A DNA stretch of 64,000 nt. It comes from an uncultured Prochlorococcus sp. Its GTDB lineage: Bacteria; Cyanobacteriota; Cyanobacteriia; PCC-6307; Cyanobiaceae. The notes under the pieces were generated by a model that saw nothing but the letters and a program-made list of their open reading frames with translations, was not told the origin of the DNA and ran no database searches. The stretch lies in the NCBI GenBank assembly GCA_902564695.1, contig CACFCB010000002.1, positions 1-64,000 of the forward strand, in the 5' to 3' direction. Position numbers and translations under genes: made by a program. This document shows, in pieces, positions 20,187-30,173 of the stretch (its first letter is position 1; the number at the start of each line of letters is the position of its first letter).

Positions 20187-22112
20187 TTAGGATTTATTAA
20201 CTTGAAGACCCTTTTTGCTGATTGATTCATCAACAATTAATTTAAACTTATCTATACTCATGCTTCCAAGATCTTTACCCTCTCTTGTCCTTACTGAGAC
20301 CTCATTATTTTCTTCTTCTTTATCTCCAATAATTATCAAGAAAGGTATTCTTTGTATTGTATGTTCTCGAATTTTGAAACCAACTTTTTCGTTCCTGATA
20401 TCTATTTCGGCTCTGAAACCAAAAGTAATTAATTTATCTTTTGTACTAATACATGCTTCATTATTTCTATCAGTTATGCCCATAATGATTATTTGAATAG
20501 GTGATAACCATGTGGGGAAATTTCCTGAATAATTCTCAATTAATATCCCAATAAATCTTTCAAAAGAGCCTAAAATAGCCCTGTGAAGCATTACAGGTGT
20601 TTGTTTCCTTCCTGTTATATCTATATAACTTGCATTAAGCCTTTCAGGCATAGAGAAATCCACTTGAATTGTTCCGCATTGCCATACTCTGTTTAGGCAA
20701 TCCTTTAAAGAGAATTCTATTTTTGGACCATAGAATGCACCTTCTCCGGGAAAGAGTGACCAGTCTAAGCCCTTTGAATTAAGCGCATCAGATAAGGCTT
20801 TTTCTGATTTGTCCCAGATAGCATCGCTCCCAACTCTTTTTTCTGGTCTTGTTGAGAGTTTAATTAGAATTGAATCAAAGCCAAAGGTTTTATAAACCTC
20901 AAATACGAGATCAATAAAATTTTGTACTTCTTCTTGGATTTGTTCGTCGGTACAAAATATATGTGCATCATCTTGAACAAAATTCCTCACCCTCATTAAG
21001 CCATGTAGTGCACCTGAAGGCTCATTGCGATGACAAGAACCAAACTCAGAAAGTCTAATAGGAAGATCTCGATAACTTTTTAAACCTTGATTGAATATTT
21101 GTATGTGGCATGGGCAATTCATTGGTTTTATTGCATATTCTCTATTCTCTGAAGTTGTAGTAAACATATCTTCTTTAAATTTCTCCCAATGACCTGATTT
21201 CTCCCAAAGACTTCTATCAACTATTTGCGGTGACTTGACTTCTAAATAATCATATTTTGTAATAGTTTCCCTGATGAAATCTTCTAAAATTCTATAAATA
21301 GTCCACCCTTTTGGATGCCAAAATACCATGCCTGGTGCTTCTTCTTGCGAGTGAAAAAGTGAATACTTTTTCCCTAACTTTCTATGGTCTCTTTTTTCAG
21401 CTTCTTCAATTCTAGTTATATATTCTTTTAATTCTTTAGAACTTTTCCAAGCTGTTCCATATATTCTTTGTAGCATTTCATTGTTGGAGTCCCCACGCCA
21501 ATAAGCTCCGGATACTTTCATTAATTTAAATACTCTTAGATGCCTTGTGTTTGGTACATGTGGACCTCTGCACATATCTATATACTCTTGATGCTTGTAT
21601 AATTTAATTATTTCGTTTTTAGGTATGTTTTTAACTATATCTAGCTTGTAAGTTTCGCCTCTATCAGTAAAGATTTTCTTTGCTTTTTCAGGGCTAACTA
21701 TTTCAACATCTACATTATAATCTCTATTAACTAAATCTTTCATTCTGTTTTCAATTTTGGTAAGATCATCAGGAGTGAATGTGTCTTTATAAGAAATATC
21801 ATAATAAAAACCATCTTCAATTACTGGCCCTATTGCCATTTTTGCTTCGGGGTATAATTGCTTTACAGCATGCCCTAGTAGATGAGCGAATGAATGTCTG
21901 ATAATTTCAAGTCCTTCATCATCTTTAGATGTAATTATTTGTATCTTCGAATCTTGGCTTATTGGAATACAAGTATCTATTAATTCCCCGTTCACTTTCC
22001 CGGCTAGTGCTGCTTTTGCTAAACCAGGTCCAATTTCTTTAGCTATTTGATCTATCGTGACAACTGAATTATATTTTTTCTCAGTTCCATCGGGTAATGT
22101 AATTATTGGCAT
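20187..22112 (-). CDS. thrS: Threonine-tRNA ligase
   Basis: Class II aminoacyl-tRNA synthetase that charges tRNA-Thr. The 641 residues follow the standard order. They start with a TGS domain, and the editing domain carries the [10 protein letters not shown] zinc/editing motif near residue 73. The catalytic core has NCPCHIQIF and [17 protein letters not shown] (motif 2), and [10 protein letters not shown] belongs to motif 3. The anticodon-binding domain is C-terminal. ATG start. Only 6 bp separate it from trpS. Confidence 0.97.
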   Translation of the reverse strand: MPIITLPDGTEKKYNSVVTIDQIAKEIGPGLAKAALAGKVNGELIDTCIPISQDSKIQIITSKDDEGLEIIRHSFAHLLGHAVKQLYPEAKMAIGPVIEDGFYYDISYKDTFTPDDLTKIENRMKDLVNRDYNVDVEIVSPEKAKKIFTDRGETYKLDIVKNIPKNEIIKLYKHQEYIDMCRGPHVPNTRHLRVFKLMKVSGAYWRGDSNNEMLQRIYGTAWKSSKELKEYITRIEEAEKRDHRKLGKKYSLFHSQEEAPGMVFWHPKGWTIYRILEDFIRETITKYDYLEVKSPQIVDRSLWEKSGHWEKFKEDMFTTTSENREYAIKPMNCPCHIQIFNQGLKSYRDLPIRLSEFGSCHRNEPSGALHGLMRVRNFVQDDAHIFCTDEQIQEEVQNFIDLVFEVYKTFGFDSILIKLSTRPEKRVGSDAIWDKSEKALSDALNSKGLDWSLFPGEGAFYGPKIEFSLKDCLNRVWQCGTIQVDFSMPERLNASYIDITGRKQTPVMLHRAILGSFERFIGILIENYSGNFPTWLSPIQIIIMGITDRNNEACISTKDKLITFGFRAEIDIRNEKVGFKIREHTIQRIPFLIIIGDKEEENNEVSVRTREGKDLGSMSIDKFKLIVDESISKKGLQVNKS

Positions 22113-22118
22113 AATTGT

Positions 22119-23132
22119 CTATAAATCTGAATAAAATCCAAGAGCTTCTTTAACTCTATTTAATGTTAACTTAGAAACTTCTTCTGCAGTAATCTTACCT
22201 CTATTTAATATTTTTTTCAATTCTTCTTGATCATTCATTAGTTCTTTATATTTTTCTTGAATGGGTTTGAGAACGTTAATCATCGCGTCTGTAAATTCTG
22301 GCTTGAATTTTCCCCAGCTCATCTCTGCACAATACTCAGCTGCTTTTTCTCTACCTAAGTCTGAAATTATTGAATAAATTGTTAAAAGATTGTCAGACTC
22401 TGGTCTTAAAGGATTTCCAAACTCTAAGCCTAACTCTGAGTCTGTTTTTGCACGTTTTATTTTCTTAGTAATTACATCAGGACTGTCTAACAAGGTAATC
22501 CTACTATTCTCATTTGGGTCACTTTTACTCATTTTCTTTGTTCCATCTGTGAGGCTCATTACTTTGGAACACTCTTTCAAAATTAAGGGATTCGGAACTT
22601 TAAGTATGGGATTATTTTTTGTACCGAATTTCGAATTAACTCGTTGAGATGCAATATCTCTTGCAAGCTCTAAGTGTTGCTTTTGGTCTTCTCCGACAGG
22701 AACCAAATCAGCATCATAGAGAAGAATATCTGCTGCCATTAGAACTGGATAATCTAATAATCCAATAGAGACATTGTCACCTTGTTTAATTGACTTTTCC
22801 TTGAACTGAATCATTCTCTCCATCCAGTTTAATGGAGTTAAGCAATTTAGAATCCAGCAAAGCTCGCTATGGGCGCTTATCTGACTTTGTATAAAGATTG
22901 AGCATTTATCAGGATTCATCCCACAAGCAATATATAAGGCCGCAGTGGATAATGAATTTTGATATAAGGATTTAGGTTCATGCGGAGTAGTTATCGCATG
23001 AAGATCAACAACACAAACAAAAGTTTCGTAGTTTTCTTGTAATTCAACCCAATTTCTTATTGCTCCAAGCCAGTTACCAATATGTACATCTCCTGTGGGT
23101 TGAACACCAGATAAGACTCGCTTCTGATTCAC
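22119..23132 (-). CDS. trpS: Tryptophan-tRNA ligase
   Basis: Class I aminoacyl-tRNA synthetase that charges tRNA-Trp. The 337-residue protein carries the nucleotide-binding motif PTGDVHIGNWLGA near the N-terminus and KMSKS in TKKMSKSDPN. The start is GTG at 23132, immediately next to the stop of the upstream RHH-like gene (TAA at 23133-23135), so translation is probably coupled. It forms a run trpS-thrS-glk-thrB on one strand. Confidence 0.97.
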   Translation of the reverse strand: MNQKRVLSGVQPTGDVHIGNWLGAIRNWVELQENYETFVCVVDLHAITTPHEPKSLYQNSLSTAALYIACGMNPDKCSIFIQSQISAHSELCWILNCLTPLNWMERMIQFKEKSIKQGDNVSIGLLDYPVLMAADILLYDADLVPVGEDQKQHLELARDIASQRVNSKFGTKNNPILKVPNPLILKECSKVMSLTDGTKKMSKSDPNENSRITLLDSPDVITKKIKRAKTDSELGLEFGNPLRPESDNLLTIYSIISDLGREKAAEYCAEMSWGKFKPEFTDAMINVLKPIQEKYKELMNDQEELKKILNRGKITAEEVSKLTLNRVKEALGFYSDL

Positions 23133-23663
23133 TTATCCTTGCTCGCTTGTATTTGTGGAATCATCTTCATTGGAACTAGTTTCTGGTGCTTGATCATTGT
23201 CTTTTTCTAAAGGATTTTGAGTAACATTGTTTCCCTGATCAACATCTGCAACCTCTTTCTCTTTTACTGGTTTTTCTGGTCTTGCAAAAGGGTTAGGCTT
23301 TGTGTTGGTTGAATTGCTATCTGCATTGTTGAAATTCCCCCTGTTAGGCCTGCTTCTCCTTTGGTCATTAGCGGGCGATTGAGACCTGTATTCACTAACT
23401 AAATTATCAAGACTTCCTTCTTCAAGCATTTGAGCAAGAGTTCTTACTGCAAAACCAAGGACCGCAACAGTAGAACGAAGATTAAAGGCTTCTTGTAATG
23501 ATCTTGCTGCTCGCATTTCATTATCACTTAAGCGAATGCGAAAGCCTCCTTCTCTGTTGTTTGGACCTCGCCCACCTCTGAAATTATTACGAACAGATTG
23601 TCTTTGGTTTTGGAAATCGCCTCCACCTGACTGATTATTGGTGTAAGAGTCACCCATGAACAT
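23133..23663 (-). CDS. Ribbon-helix-helix-like protein with RGG-like and acidic disordered tails
   Basis: A low-complexity, probably nucleic-acid-binding protein of 176 residues if started at ATG 23663. A TTG at 23681 would add six residues, and ATG 23657 is also possible. Residues 1-40 are Gly/Asn/Arg rich (RGGRGPNN). Residues 41-80 (FRIRLSDNEMRAARSLQEAF and the following helix) have the strand-helix-helix spacing of a ribbon-helix-helix fold. Residues 95-176 are Asn/Pro/Ser/Glu rich and look disordered. Its stop abuts the trpS GTG start. I know no named family; the RHH call is inferred by pattern. Confidence 0.7.
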   Translation of the reverse strand: MFMGDSYTNNQSGGGDFQNQRQSVRNNFRGGRGPNNREGGFRIRLSDNEMRAARSLQEAFNLRSTVAVLGFAVRTLAQMLEEGSLDNLVSEYRSQSPANDQRRSRPNRGNFNNADSNSTNTKPNPFARPEKPVKEKEVADVDQGNNVTQNPLEKDNDQAPETSSNEDDSTNTSEQG

Positions 23664-23894
23664 ATTTGCCAATAGGGGCAAGTGTGACGCATAGCCGGTC
23701 CCTTTGCGACAAATTTGAATATCTTGATTAGCACTTTCACATCTAATGAAATTGATTCCAGTGGGAATATTTGATTTTCTTTAGGCATAAATTTTCTTCT
23801 AATAAACGTAAAACCTTCTTTCTTTACGGTTATTTAATGGAAAATTTGCTTTAAAATGAAAGTTAGCTAAGAAGAAACTGTATTTATTGAAATC

Positions 23895-25250
23895 GTGGAA
23901 AATCATTCTTTATCAAAATCTTCTCTCTCTTTCCCTTCTTTTTCGATTCCGAAAATTAGTCTTTTTATTGGGCTCACAATCACTGGTCAATGGTTTTTGT
24001 CTGATGTGGCCCATATCCCTGGAGGTGGATTAGGATTGCTTTTAGGACTTGGTTTGATTTTTTATTTTTTAAAACCAGGAAAAGTATCATTTGATGCCCC
24101 GTCTACTGTTCAAGGATGGGTTAGAAGATGCCATGACGTTTTAGAGGATTTTGAGTTCTTACTGGAAGATGGGGAGCAAAGTGAATTAAAAAAAGAAAGA
24201 ATAAATTCTTTGCAAAAAATTATTGATAGGGGCGAAGATCAAAACATTGGTTTCTTGAAAACAAAAGGCGTAAAATTACCTGATAAAGATCAATTAGAGA
24301 AAGTTTTAGGAATCAAAAATCAAATCAAAGTCTCTTTCCCTCGTGCGCTTCCGGTAAAAGATCAAAATTGGATTTTGCCAGATTTAGTCCAAGAACAAGA
24401 TTTTATTGTTTATTCTTTGGCTCTACCAATGAGCGCAGCTGATCTTTTGTGGATTAAAAATATCCCTGCAGATCAGCCAGCTTGGCTAATGGTTGCGATT
24501 AAAGACTCCACTGAGTGGTCTGATGAAAGAAAAGCATTAGAGGCTCAATTACCAGAAAGATGGAATAATAGAGTATTGAAATGGAATGGATCTTCAACAG
24601 AGATGGAAACGGTTCTTTCTCCTATTAAGAAACTTCTTGAAAATCCAAAAAGAAATACAGACATAACTAAGCAAAGACTTTTGTCTCGATTGCATATTTC
24701 TTGGCAAACAGATTTAGAGAAATTAAGAAGGGAAAAATTCAAGGTTATTCAAACAAGATCACAGTGGGTAGTGGCTGGTATTGTTTTTGCCTCGCCTGTC
24801 GCATCAACTGATTTGCTTGCGGTTGCGGTCGTTAATGGTTTGATGATCAAAGAAATGTCAAAAATTTGGTCTTGCAAAATGAAGCCAGAATTACTTGAGG
24901 CTGTTTCACGTCAGCTAGCAATGGTTGCAATTGGTCAAGGAGTTGTCGAGTGGAGCGGGCAGTCCTTGTTAAGTTTGGCAAAATTAGATGGTTCCTCTTG
25001 GGTGGCTGCTGGGACAATTCAGGCCTTAAGTGCGGCTTATTTAACAAGAGTAGTTGGAAGATCTATAGCTGATTGGATGGCTCTCAACAATGGAGTTACT
25101 CAACCTGATTTAGAATTAATTAAGCAACAAGCTCCTCAATTAGTATCCAAAGCTGCTGAGTTAGAAAGAGTTGATTGGATGGCTTTCCTGAAGCAATCAA
25201 AAGATTGGATTCAGTCTCAATCTAATAATTACAAAGTTAAATCAGTTTGA
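23895..25250 (+). CDS. YcjF/DUF697-family membrane protein
   Basis: A 451-residue protein. Two N-terminal hydrophobic stretches (about residues 20-36 and 47-62) precede a charged middle region. The C-terminal hydrophobic domain from about residue 290 (SPVASTDLLAVAVVNGLMIKEMSKIW) matches the DUF697/YcjF pattern, often seen in or next to GTPase proteins. No P-loop is visible here, so the GTPase half is absent. Start is GTG at 23895. Function is unknown; a role at the inner or thylakoid membrane is likely. Confidence 0.75.
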   Translation: MENHSLSKSSLSFPSFSIPKISLFIGLTITGQWFLSDVAHIPGGGLGLLLGLGLIFYFLKPGKVSFDAPSTVQGWVRRCHDVLEDFEFLLEDGEQSELKKERINSLQKIIDRGEDQNIGFLKTKGVKLPDKDQLEKVLGIKNQIKVSFPRALPVKDQNWILPDLVQEQDFIVYSLALPMSAADLLWIKNIPADQPAWLMVAIKDSTEWSDERKALEAQLPERWNNRVLKWNGSSTEMETVLSPIKKLLENPKRNTDITKQRLLSRLHISWQTDLEKLRREKFKVIQTRSQWVVAGIVFASPVASTDLLAVAVVNGLMIKEMSKIWSCKMKPELLEAVSRQLAMVAIGQGVVEWSGQSLLSLAKLDGSSWVAAGTIQALSAAYLTRVVGRSIADWMALNNGVTQPDLELIKQQAPQLVSKAAELERVDWMAFLKQSKDWIQSQSNNYKVKSV

Positions 25251-25318
25251 TTTTTAAATTTTCTTCCTAGTATGTTTTTGATTTATATTTAAAAAAAAAT
25301 ATTTTCTAATTCTGATAA

Positions 25319-26290
25319 ATGATTGATAAAAAAATAAAGATTTCTTCTGGATTAATTAACAAAAAAAACAAGGTTATTTACCTATTTATTTTTCTTTCTT
25401 TAAATATTTTTGGCTTGACAGGATGTGTAAATAAAAAGGCTTATAACCATAACAATGAAAAGCCTTACGTGTTGACCACTTTTACCATCTTGGCAGATCT
25501 TGCGAAAAATGTTGCTGGGGAAAGAATTTTAGTTGAATCAATTACAAAACCAGGAGCAGAAATTCATAGTTATCAATTTACACCAAGTGATATTGTCAAA
25601 ACAAAAGGAGCAAAACTAATTATTCAAAATGGTTTAGGTCTTGAAGCATGGATTTCAAAATTCATGATGAGTGCTGGAGATATCCCTAAAGTGAAATTAA
25701 CAGATGGGATAAAGCCATTGTTGATAGATGGTGATGCGTATGCAGGGAAACCAAATCCTCATGCATGGATGTCACCAAAAAGAGCTATGGATTACGTAGA
25801 TAAAATAGCTGATGCTTTTATGAAGATCGATCCTGAGGGAGTTACTGAATACAAATCTAACGCTTCAACCTATAAAGCTAAACTTGAACTGCTTGATAAA
25901 GAGTTAAGAGATTCTTTATCCTTAATTCCTAAAGAGAGAAAATTTCTGGTGACATGTGAAGGAGCCTTTACTTATTTGGCCAGTGATTACGGAATGAAGG
26001 AGGCATATTTGTGGCCTGTTAATTCTGAAAGTCAAGTAACCCCAAGACGCATGGTTAAGCTAATAAAAATAATTAAAGAGAATAAAATTCCAACGATTTT
26101 TTGTGAAAGTACTGTGAGCTCAGAAGCTCAAATGGAAGTTGCAAAATCAAGTGGAGCTGTTTTTGGAGGAACCTTCTACGTTGATTCCCTTTCAGGCTTA
26201 AATGGACCTGCTCCAACTTATATAGATTTACTTAGGCACAATGTTGGATTAATTACTCAGGGCCTATCCCTTTTTCCACTTGAAAAATAA
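25319..26290 (+). CDS. mntC: Manganese ABC transporter substrate-binding lipoprotein
   Basis: Cluster A-I metal-binding protein that delivers Mn2+ to the MntAB transporter. The 323 residues begin with a lipoprotein signal whose lipobox LTGC ends at Cys36. The four metal ligands are His83 (EIHSYQ), His148 (PNPHAW), Glu214 (TCEGAF) and Asp289 (FYVDS). Glu in the third position is the Mn-type set, where zinc-binding ZnuA has His. The TAA stop overlaps the next ATG by one base (TAATG), so the three mnt genes form an operon. Confidence 0.9.
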   Translation: MIDKKIKISSGLINKKNKVIYLFIFLSLNIFGLTGCVNKKAYNHNNEKPYVLTTFTILADLAKNVAGERILVESITKPGAEIHSYQFTPSDIVKTKGAKLIIQNGLGLEAWISKFMMSAGDIPKVKLTDGIKPLLIDGDAYAGKPNPHAWMSPKRAMDYVDKIADAFMKIDPEGVTEYKSNASTYKAKLELLDKELRDSLSLIPKERKFLVTCEGAFTYLASDYGMKEAYLWPVNSESQVTPRRMVKLIKIIKENKIPTIFCESTVSSEAQMEVAKSSGAVFGGTFYVDSLSGLNGPAPTYIDLLRHNVGLITQGLSLFPLEK

Positions 26291-27087
26291 TGAATCCAAT
26301 TTTTAAGAGTCACGAGAAAGATTTTATGCGTATTGAGGCCGAGCAAGTTTGTGTTGACTACAACGGTACAGTTGCTCTTTATGACGCAAGTTTGAACTTA
26401 AAAGCTGGATCTATATGTGGACTGGTGGGGATGAATGGTGCAGGGAAATCAACTTTCTTCAAAGCCTTGATGGGATTTATTAGACCTTCAAGGGGAAAAA
26501 TAAGGATTAATGGGATCAAAGTTAATCAAGCCCAGAAGGAGCAAACAGTTGCTTATGTTCCACAAAACGAAGGCATAGATTATTCATTTCCCGTTAGCGT
26601 TTGGGATGTCGTGATGATGGGTAGATATGGCTCAATGAATATTTTTCGAATACCTAGAGAGTCCGATAAAAGAGCTGTTCTTCATGCTCTTGAAAGAGTT
26701 GATCTTTTGGATCTTAGGGAAAGACCAATAGGATCTTTATCTGGAGGACAACGTAAAAGAGCTTTCCTTGCAAGAGCAATTGCTCAACGAGCCTCAGTTC
26801 TACTTTTAGATGAGCCTTTCTCTGGAGTTGATGTACCCACGGAAAAGCTAATGGCTGAGTTATTTCTTCAGTTTCGACAAGAAGGACATACTATTTTGAT
26901 ATCTACTCATGATTTGAATCATGTCAGGGATTTTTGCGATTTTGTAGTCCTAATCAATAAGACAGTTCTTGCGTATGGAAAAACCTCGGAAGTCTTTACA
27001 TCGGAAAACATTCAAAAAACATTTGGAGGGACGCCACCAAATCCTTTATCAGGGCCCCAGTCGAATAAAGATTTTGTAAATGAGTGA
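26290..27087 (+). CDS. mntA: Manganese ABC transporter ATP-binding protein
   Basis: ATPase subunit of the MntCAB importer, 265 residues. Walker A GMNGAGKS is at residues 47-54, the signature LSGGQ at 150-154, Walker B LLLDEP at 171-176 and the switch His in STHDLN near 201. The annotated ATG overlaps the mntC stop; an internal Met13 (MRIEAEQ) is a possible alternative. The end overlaps mntB by 8 bp. Confidence 0.93.
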   Translation: MNPIFKSHEKDFMRIEAEQVCVDYNGTVALYDASLNLKAGSICGLVGMNGAGKSTFFKALMGFIRPSRGKIRINGIKVNQAQKEQTVAYVPQNEGIDYSFPVSVWDVVMMGRYGSMNIFRIPRESDKRAVLHALERVDLLDLRERPIGSLSGGQRKRAFLARAIAQRASVLLLDEPFSGVDVPTEKLMAELFLQFRQEGHTILISTHDLNHVRDFCDFVVLINKTVLAYGKTSEVFTSENIQKTFGGTPPNPLSGPQSNKDFVNE

Positions 27088-27952
27088 ACTTTTGATATCC
27101 ATTACGCCAAATAATTGGCTTTTGGATCCATTAACTCACGACTTCATGAGAAGAGCGTTAATGGTTAGTGCATTAGTTGGCAGTGTTTGCGGACTTTTGT
27201 CTTGTTATATGACCTTAAAAGGATGGGCTTTAATGGGTGATGCTGTTTCTCATGCTGTCATGCCAGGAGTAGTAGTTGCTTATGCCTTAGGTCTTCCTTT
27301 CTCTTTAGGGGCTTTTGTTTTTGGTGTAGGTTCAGTTGCTCTTATAGGATTTGTTAAACAGAAATCTAGGATTAAAGAAGATACAGTAATAGGTCTTGTT
27401 TTCACAGGCTTTTTTGCATTAGGCATCGTTTTGGTTTCAAAAATAAAAAGTAATATTGACCTTATGCAGATTCTTTTTGGAAGCCCTCTAGGGATTTCTC
27501 GTTCAGATGTTAATCAGACTTTGATAATTTCCTTTATAGTTATATTGATTTTGCTTATATTTAGAAAAGACTTAATGTTGTATTGTTTTGATGCTAAGCA
27601 TGCTCGTTCTATAGGGATAAATACAGGCATACTTCATTATTTATTGTTGACTTTATTATCCTTATCCGCAGTTGTAGGGTTGCAAACGGTTGGTATTATT
27701 CTTGTTGTGGCAATGCTTATTACCCCTGGAGCAACGGCATACTTGCTAACTGATCGTTTTGACAGGATGACCATATTGGCTGTGATTAGCAGCTCTTTTT
27801 CAAGTGTTTTAGGCGTTTATATCAGTTATTGGTCAGATATTGAAACAGGAGGATCTATTGTTTTAGTGCAAACATTAATCTTTTTAATTGCGTTTTTATT
27901 TGCACCAAGATATGGAATATTTAAAAACCAATCTTTAATAAATAATGATTAA
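27080..27952 (+). CDS. mntB: Manganese ABC transporter permease
   Basis: Membrane subunit of the Mn importer, 290 residues with about eight or nine transmembrane helices, of the ABC-3 permease family. Characteristic stretches are CYMTLKGWALMGDAVSHAVMPG in the N-terminal half and LVVAMLITPGATAYLLTDR in the C-terminal half. The 8 bp overlap with mntA indicates translational coupling. Mn is needed for the photosystem II oxygen-evolving cluster. Confidence 0.93.
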   Translation: MSELLISITPNNWLLDPLTHDFMRRALMVSALVGSVCGLLSCYMTLKGWALMGDAVSHAVMPGVVVAYALGLPFSLGAFVFGVGSVALIGFVKQKSRIKEDTVIGLVFTGFFALGIVLVSKIKSNIDLMQILFGSPLGISRSDVNQTLIISFIVILILLIFRKDLMLYCFDAKHARSIGINTGILHYLLLTLLSLSAVVGLQTVGIILVVAMLITPGATAYLLTDRFDRMTILAVISSSFSSVLGVYISYWSDIETGGSIVLVQTLIFLIAFLFAPRYGIFKNQSLINND

Positions 27953-27964
27953 TTTACTACAACT

Positions 27965-29143
27965 ATGAGTAACCTAGTCTCTGAACAAAAATGGAGTTGG
28001 TGGCCCCTTTTACCACTTTATCCTTACGGTAGAAAAAGAACAATATTCCGTGAATTAGTTCCTAATCAGATTTGGAGTTTTGAGCAACTTCAGGGTATCT
28101 ATTATGTTGCTGTTCCGGTGAGGTTATTAGTTGTAAGAGTAAAGAATGAATTAATGATAATTAACCCTCTTCCTCCAACTAATGAATTGTTAAGGGATAT
28201 AGATGTGCTTGAAAAAAAAATTGGACCTGTAAAAACTATTGTCTTACCTACAGCTTCAGGTTTAGAACATAAAATCGGTCTTCCTGCTTTAGCTAGAGCT
28301 TTTCCTAATGCAAAACTATGGTTATGTCCTGGACAATTTAGTTTTCCTTTTCAACTCCCTTTTGATTGGCTAGGAATTCCATCTAATAGAACAAATATTT
28401 TATTGGCAGATGGATTCCCTCATGCTGATTATTGTGAATGGATTTCATTAGGTCCCATTGATATTGGTCTTGCCCGTTTTCAAGAGATTTGTTGTTTTCA
28501 CAAACCATCAAAATCTTTGTTAGTGACTGATGCACTTGTGGGTATTGAAGATACTCCTCCTGAGATCTTTGATTTAGACCCGACCCCTTTATTGTTTCAT
28601 TCAAGAGAGAAAGGATCTGAAGAACTTATTGATACGCCAATTGCAAGAAGAAAAGGATGGCTTCGTTTGGTTTTATTTGCGTCTTATCTAAGACCTGAAA
28701 AATTGGAGATACCCAAAATAAAAGAAATTTTTGGAAATTCTTTAAAGCCTAATTTAAGAAATAAAAGAGCACATTTTGGAATATATCCATTTTCTTGGCA
28801 AAAAGGTTGGGAGTTGTCTGCTAAAAAAATTGTTGGAAAAAATACTCCTCTAATACAAATTGCTCCTGTAATAGAAAGATTAGTTTTTCCTAGAGCGCAA
28901 AAATCTTTTCTAAATTGGTTGAATAAAATTGAGTCATTAAAAGGTGTTTCATGGCTAATTTCTGCTCATTACAGCGGTAAAATTAAATTTTCAACATATG
29001 AAATAAAAGTATTACGAAATAAAATTAATAATTCTGACTGGGCTAAAAATGAAGGTGATTTTGGATTTCTAGGTTGGTTAGATCAAAAGTTATTGAAACT
29101 TGGTGTCGTCCCCAGAGACCCTCTTAGAAAATTTAGTGATTAA
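27965..29143 (+). CDS. DUF4336 protein
   Basis: A 392-residue protein typical of photosynthetic organisms. The N-terminal WWPLLPLYPYGRKRTI and the following VPVRLLVVRVKNELMIINPLPP are recognisable DUF4336 features. The central part (IVLPTASGLEHKIGLPALARAFP) loosely resembles the beta-sandwich core of metallo-beta-lactamase-fold proteins, but the usual HxHxDH motif is absent. It lies 12 bp after mntB and probably shares that transcript. Function is unknown. The end overlaps the convergent DUF760 gene by 4 bp. Confidence 0.8.
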   Translation: MSNLVSEQKWSWWPLLPLYPYGRKRTIFRELVPNQIWSFEQLQGIYYVAVPVRLLVVRVKNELMIINPLPPTNELLRDIDVLEKKIGPVKTIVLPTASGLEHKIGLPALARAFPNAKLWLCPGQFSFPFQLPFDWLGIPSNRTNILLADGFPHADYCEWISLGPIDIGLARFQEICCFHKPSKSLLVTDALVGIEDTPPEIFDLDPTPLLFHSREKGSEELIDTPIARRKGWLRLVLFASYLRPEKLEIPKIKEIFGNSLKPNLRNKRAHFGIYPFSWQKGWELSAKKIVGKNTPLIQIAPVIERLVFPRAQKSFLNWLNKIESLKGVSWLISAHYSGKIKFSTYEIKVLRNKINNSDWAKNEGDFGFLGWLDQKLLKLGVVPRDPLRKFSD

Positions 29144-29484
29144 ATTGAATCTGGGTCGACTGACATCTCTTCGTCAGATAATAGTGTTTCTTCAAGCTGT
29201 TTCCTCTGCTCCATTTGCCTTAAGAAATAACCTGTCATCATTGCAGATGCTAATAAACTCGCCAAATTATCCTTACTAGAGGTTACCTTTACTTCAAATT
29301 GCTCTCCTGGGAGCATTCCAAGTAGGCCTTGAACATTATGTCGGATTATTTCCTGAATTTCTGGACTGGCAGATTTTGCAACTCTTTGTAAAACGTCTGC
29401 TGGTTGATCCTGTAAGTACTGTATTAGAGCATTTGCCTCATGACCTTCATTATTGTCTGTAGCTAAAAATTCAGGATTAAACAT
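29140..29484 (-). CDS. DUF760 protein
   Basis: A 114-residue helical soluble protein of a family restricted to cyanobacteria and plastid-bearing organisms. The conserved region is ALIQYLQDQPADVLQRVAKS plus IRHNVQGLLGMLPGEQFEV, ending in a second helix pair (LASLLASAMMTGYFLRQME). In plants some members are thought to bind proteins in the chloroplast; the cyanobacterial role is not established. ATG start. It lies downstream of lepB on the same strand. Confidence 0.85.
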   Translation of the reverse strand: MFNPEFLATDNNEGHEANALIQYLQDQPADVLQRVAKSASPEIQEIIRHNVQGLLGMLPGEQFEVKVTSSKDNLASLLASAMMTGYFLRQMEQRKQLEETLLSDEEMSVDPDSI

Positions 29485-29546
29485 TCAGTTTTTTCCATTT
29501 ATTAATACATTATCGCAAAACGTACGCTAATTAAATCTAATTTAGG

Positions 29547-30113
29547 TTATGGGAACCGAATAGGTCCCATTTTTTTCAATGGCCAGTATCTTGCAAATGC
29601 TGTACCTATAAGATTTTTTTCTGGGAGAGCTCCCCATATGTGAGAGTCCAAACTGTTATTTCGGTTGTCTCCTAAAACCCAAAGTGAATACTCAGGTACA
29701 TAAATTTTTTTCATTTCATATTGAATAGGTTCTTTAATCCAAGGTTCATTTATTTCTTTTTCATTTCTATACAGTTTTCCATTTGTAACTTCTATTTTGT
29801 CCCCTGGTAATCCAACAACTCTTTTTATTAGAGCTGAACCATCACTGTATCCAGCTTCTGTAAGAATTTTTGGAGGTTTGAACACAACAATCGTATTTAA
29901 ATTTAAATGTTTATTTAGTTTGTGGTTAAGTCTTGGGGTTATTTTTTCTATCAGTATTCGGTCTTGAATTTGCAAAGTTGGAATCATTGATCCAGATGGA
30001 ATCCATCTAGGTTCAACTGCTTGCCATCTCAATAAAAGCGCAATTATTATCCAAACGAACAATCCTTTCCAAGTATTTTGGTTTTGATTCTTTTTTGATT
30101 CAGTGGATGTCAT
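29547..30113 (-). CDS. lepB: Signal peptidase I
   Basis: Membrane-anchored Ser/Lys protease that removes Sec signal peptides. The 188-residue protein has one N-terminal transmembrane helix (about residues 17-31). The nucleophile is Ser42 in PSGSMIPTL, the general base is Lys97 in LIKRVVGLPGD, and the conserved GDNRNNSLDSHIWG follows. The short form is normal for cyanobacteria. It is divergent from menD, with 60 bp for two promoters. It likely processes PetE and MntC-type envelope proteins (MntC itself by signal peptidase II). Confidence 0.95.
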   Translation of the reverse strand: MTSTESKKNQNQNTWKGLFVWIIIALLLRWQAVEPRWIPSGSMIPTLQIQDRILIEKITPRLNHKLNKHLNLNTIVVFKPPKILTEAGYSDGSALIKRVVGLPGDKIEVTNGKLYRNEKEINEPWIKEPIQYEMKKIYVPEYSLWVLGDNRNNSLDSHIWGALPEKNLIGTAFARYWPLKKMGPIRFP

Positions 30114-30173
30114 GAATTTTTTTTGTTTTAATTTCTTGGAAATTCTCTCGAAAAAATCGAAGTAGTTATTCCT

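Noticed and set aside
23528-23788. 86-residue frame overlapping the RHH-like gene start
   Set aside because: Overlaps a better supported frame and has no recognisable pattern; it may cover that gene's promoter.
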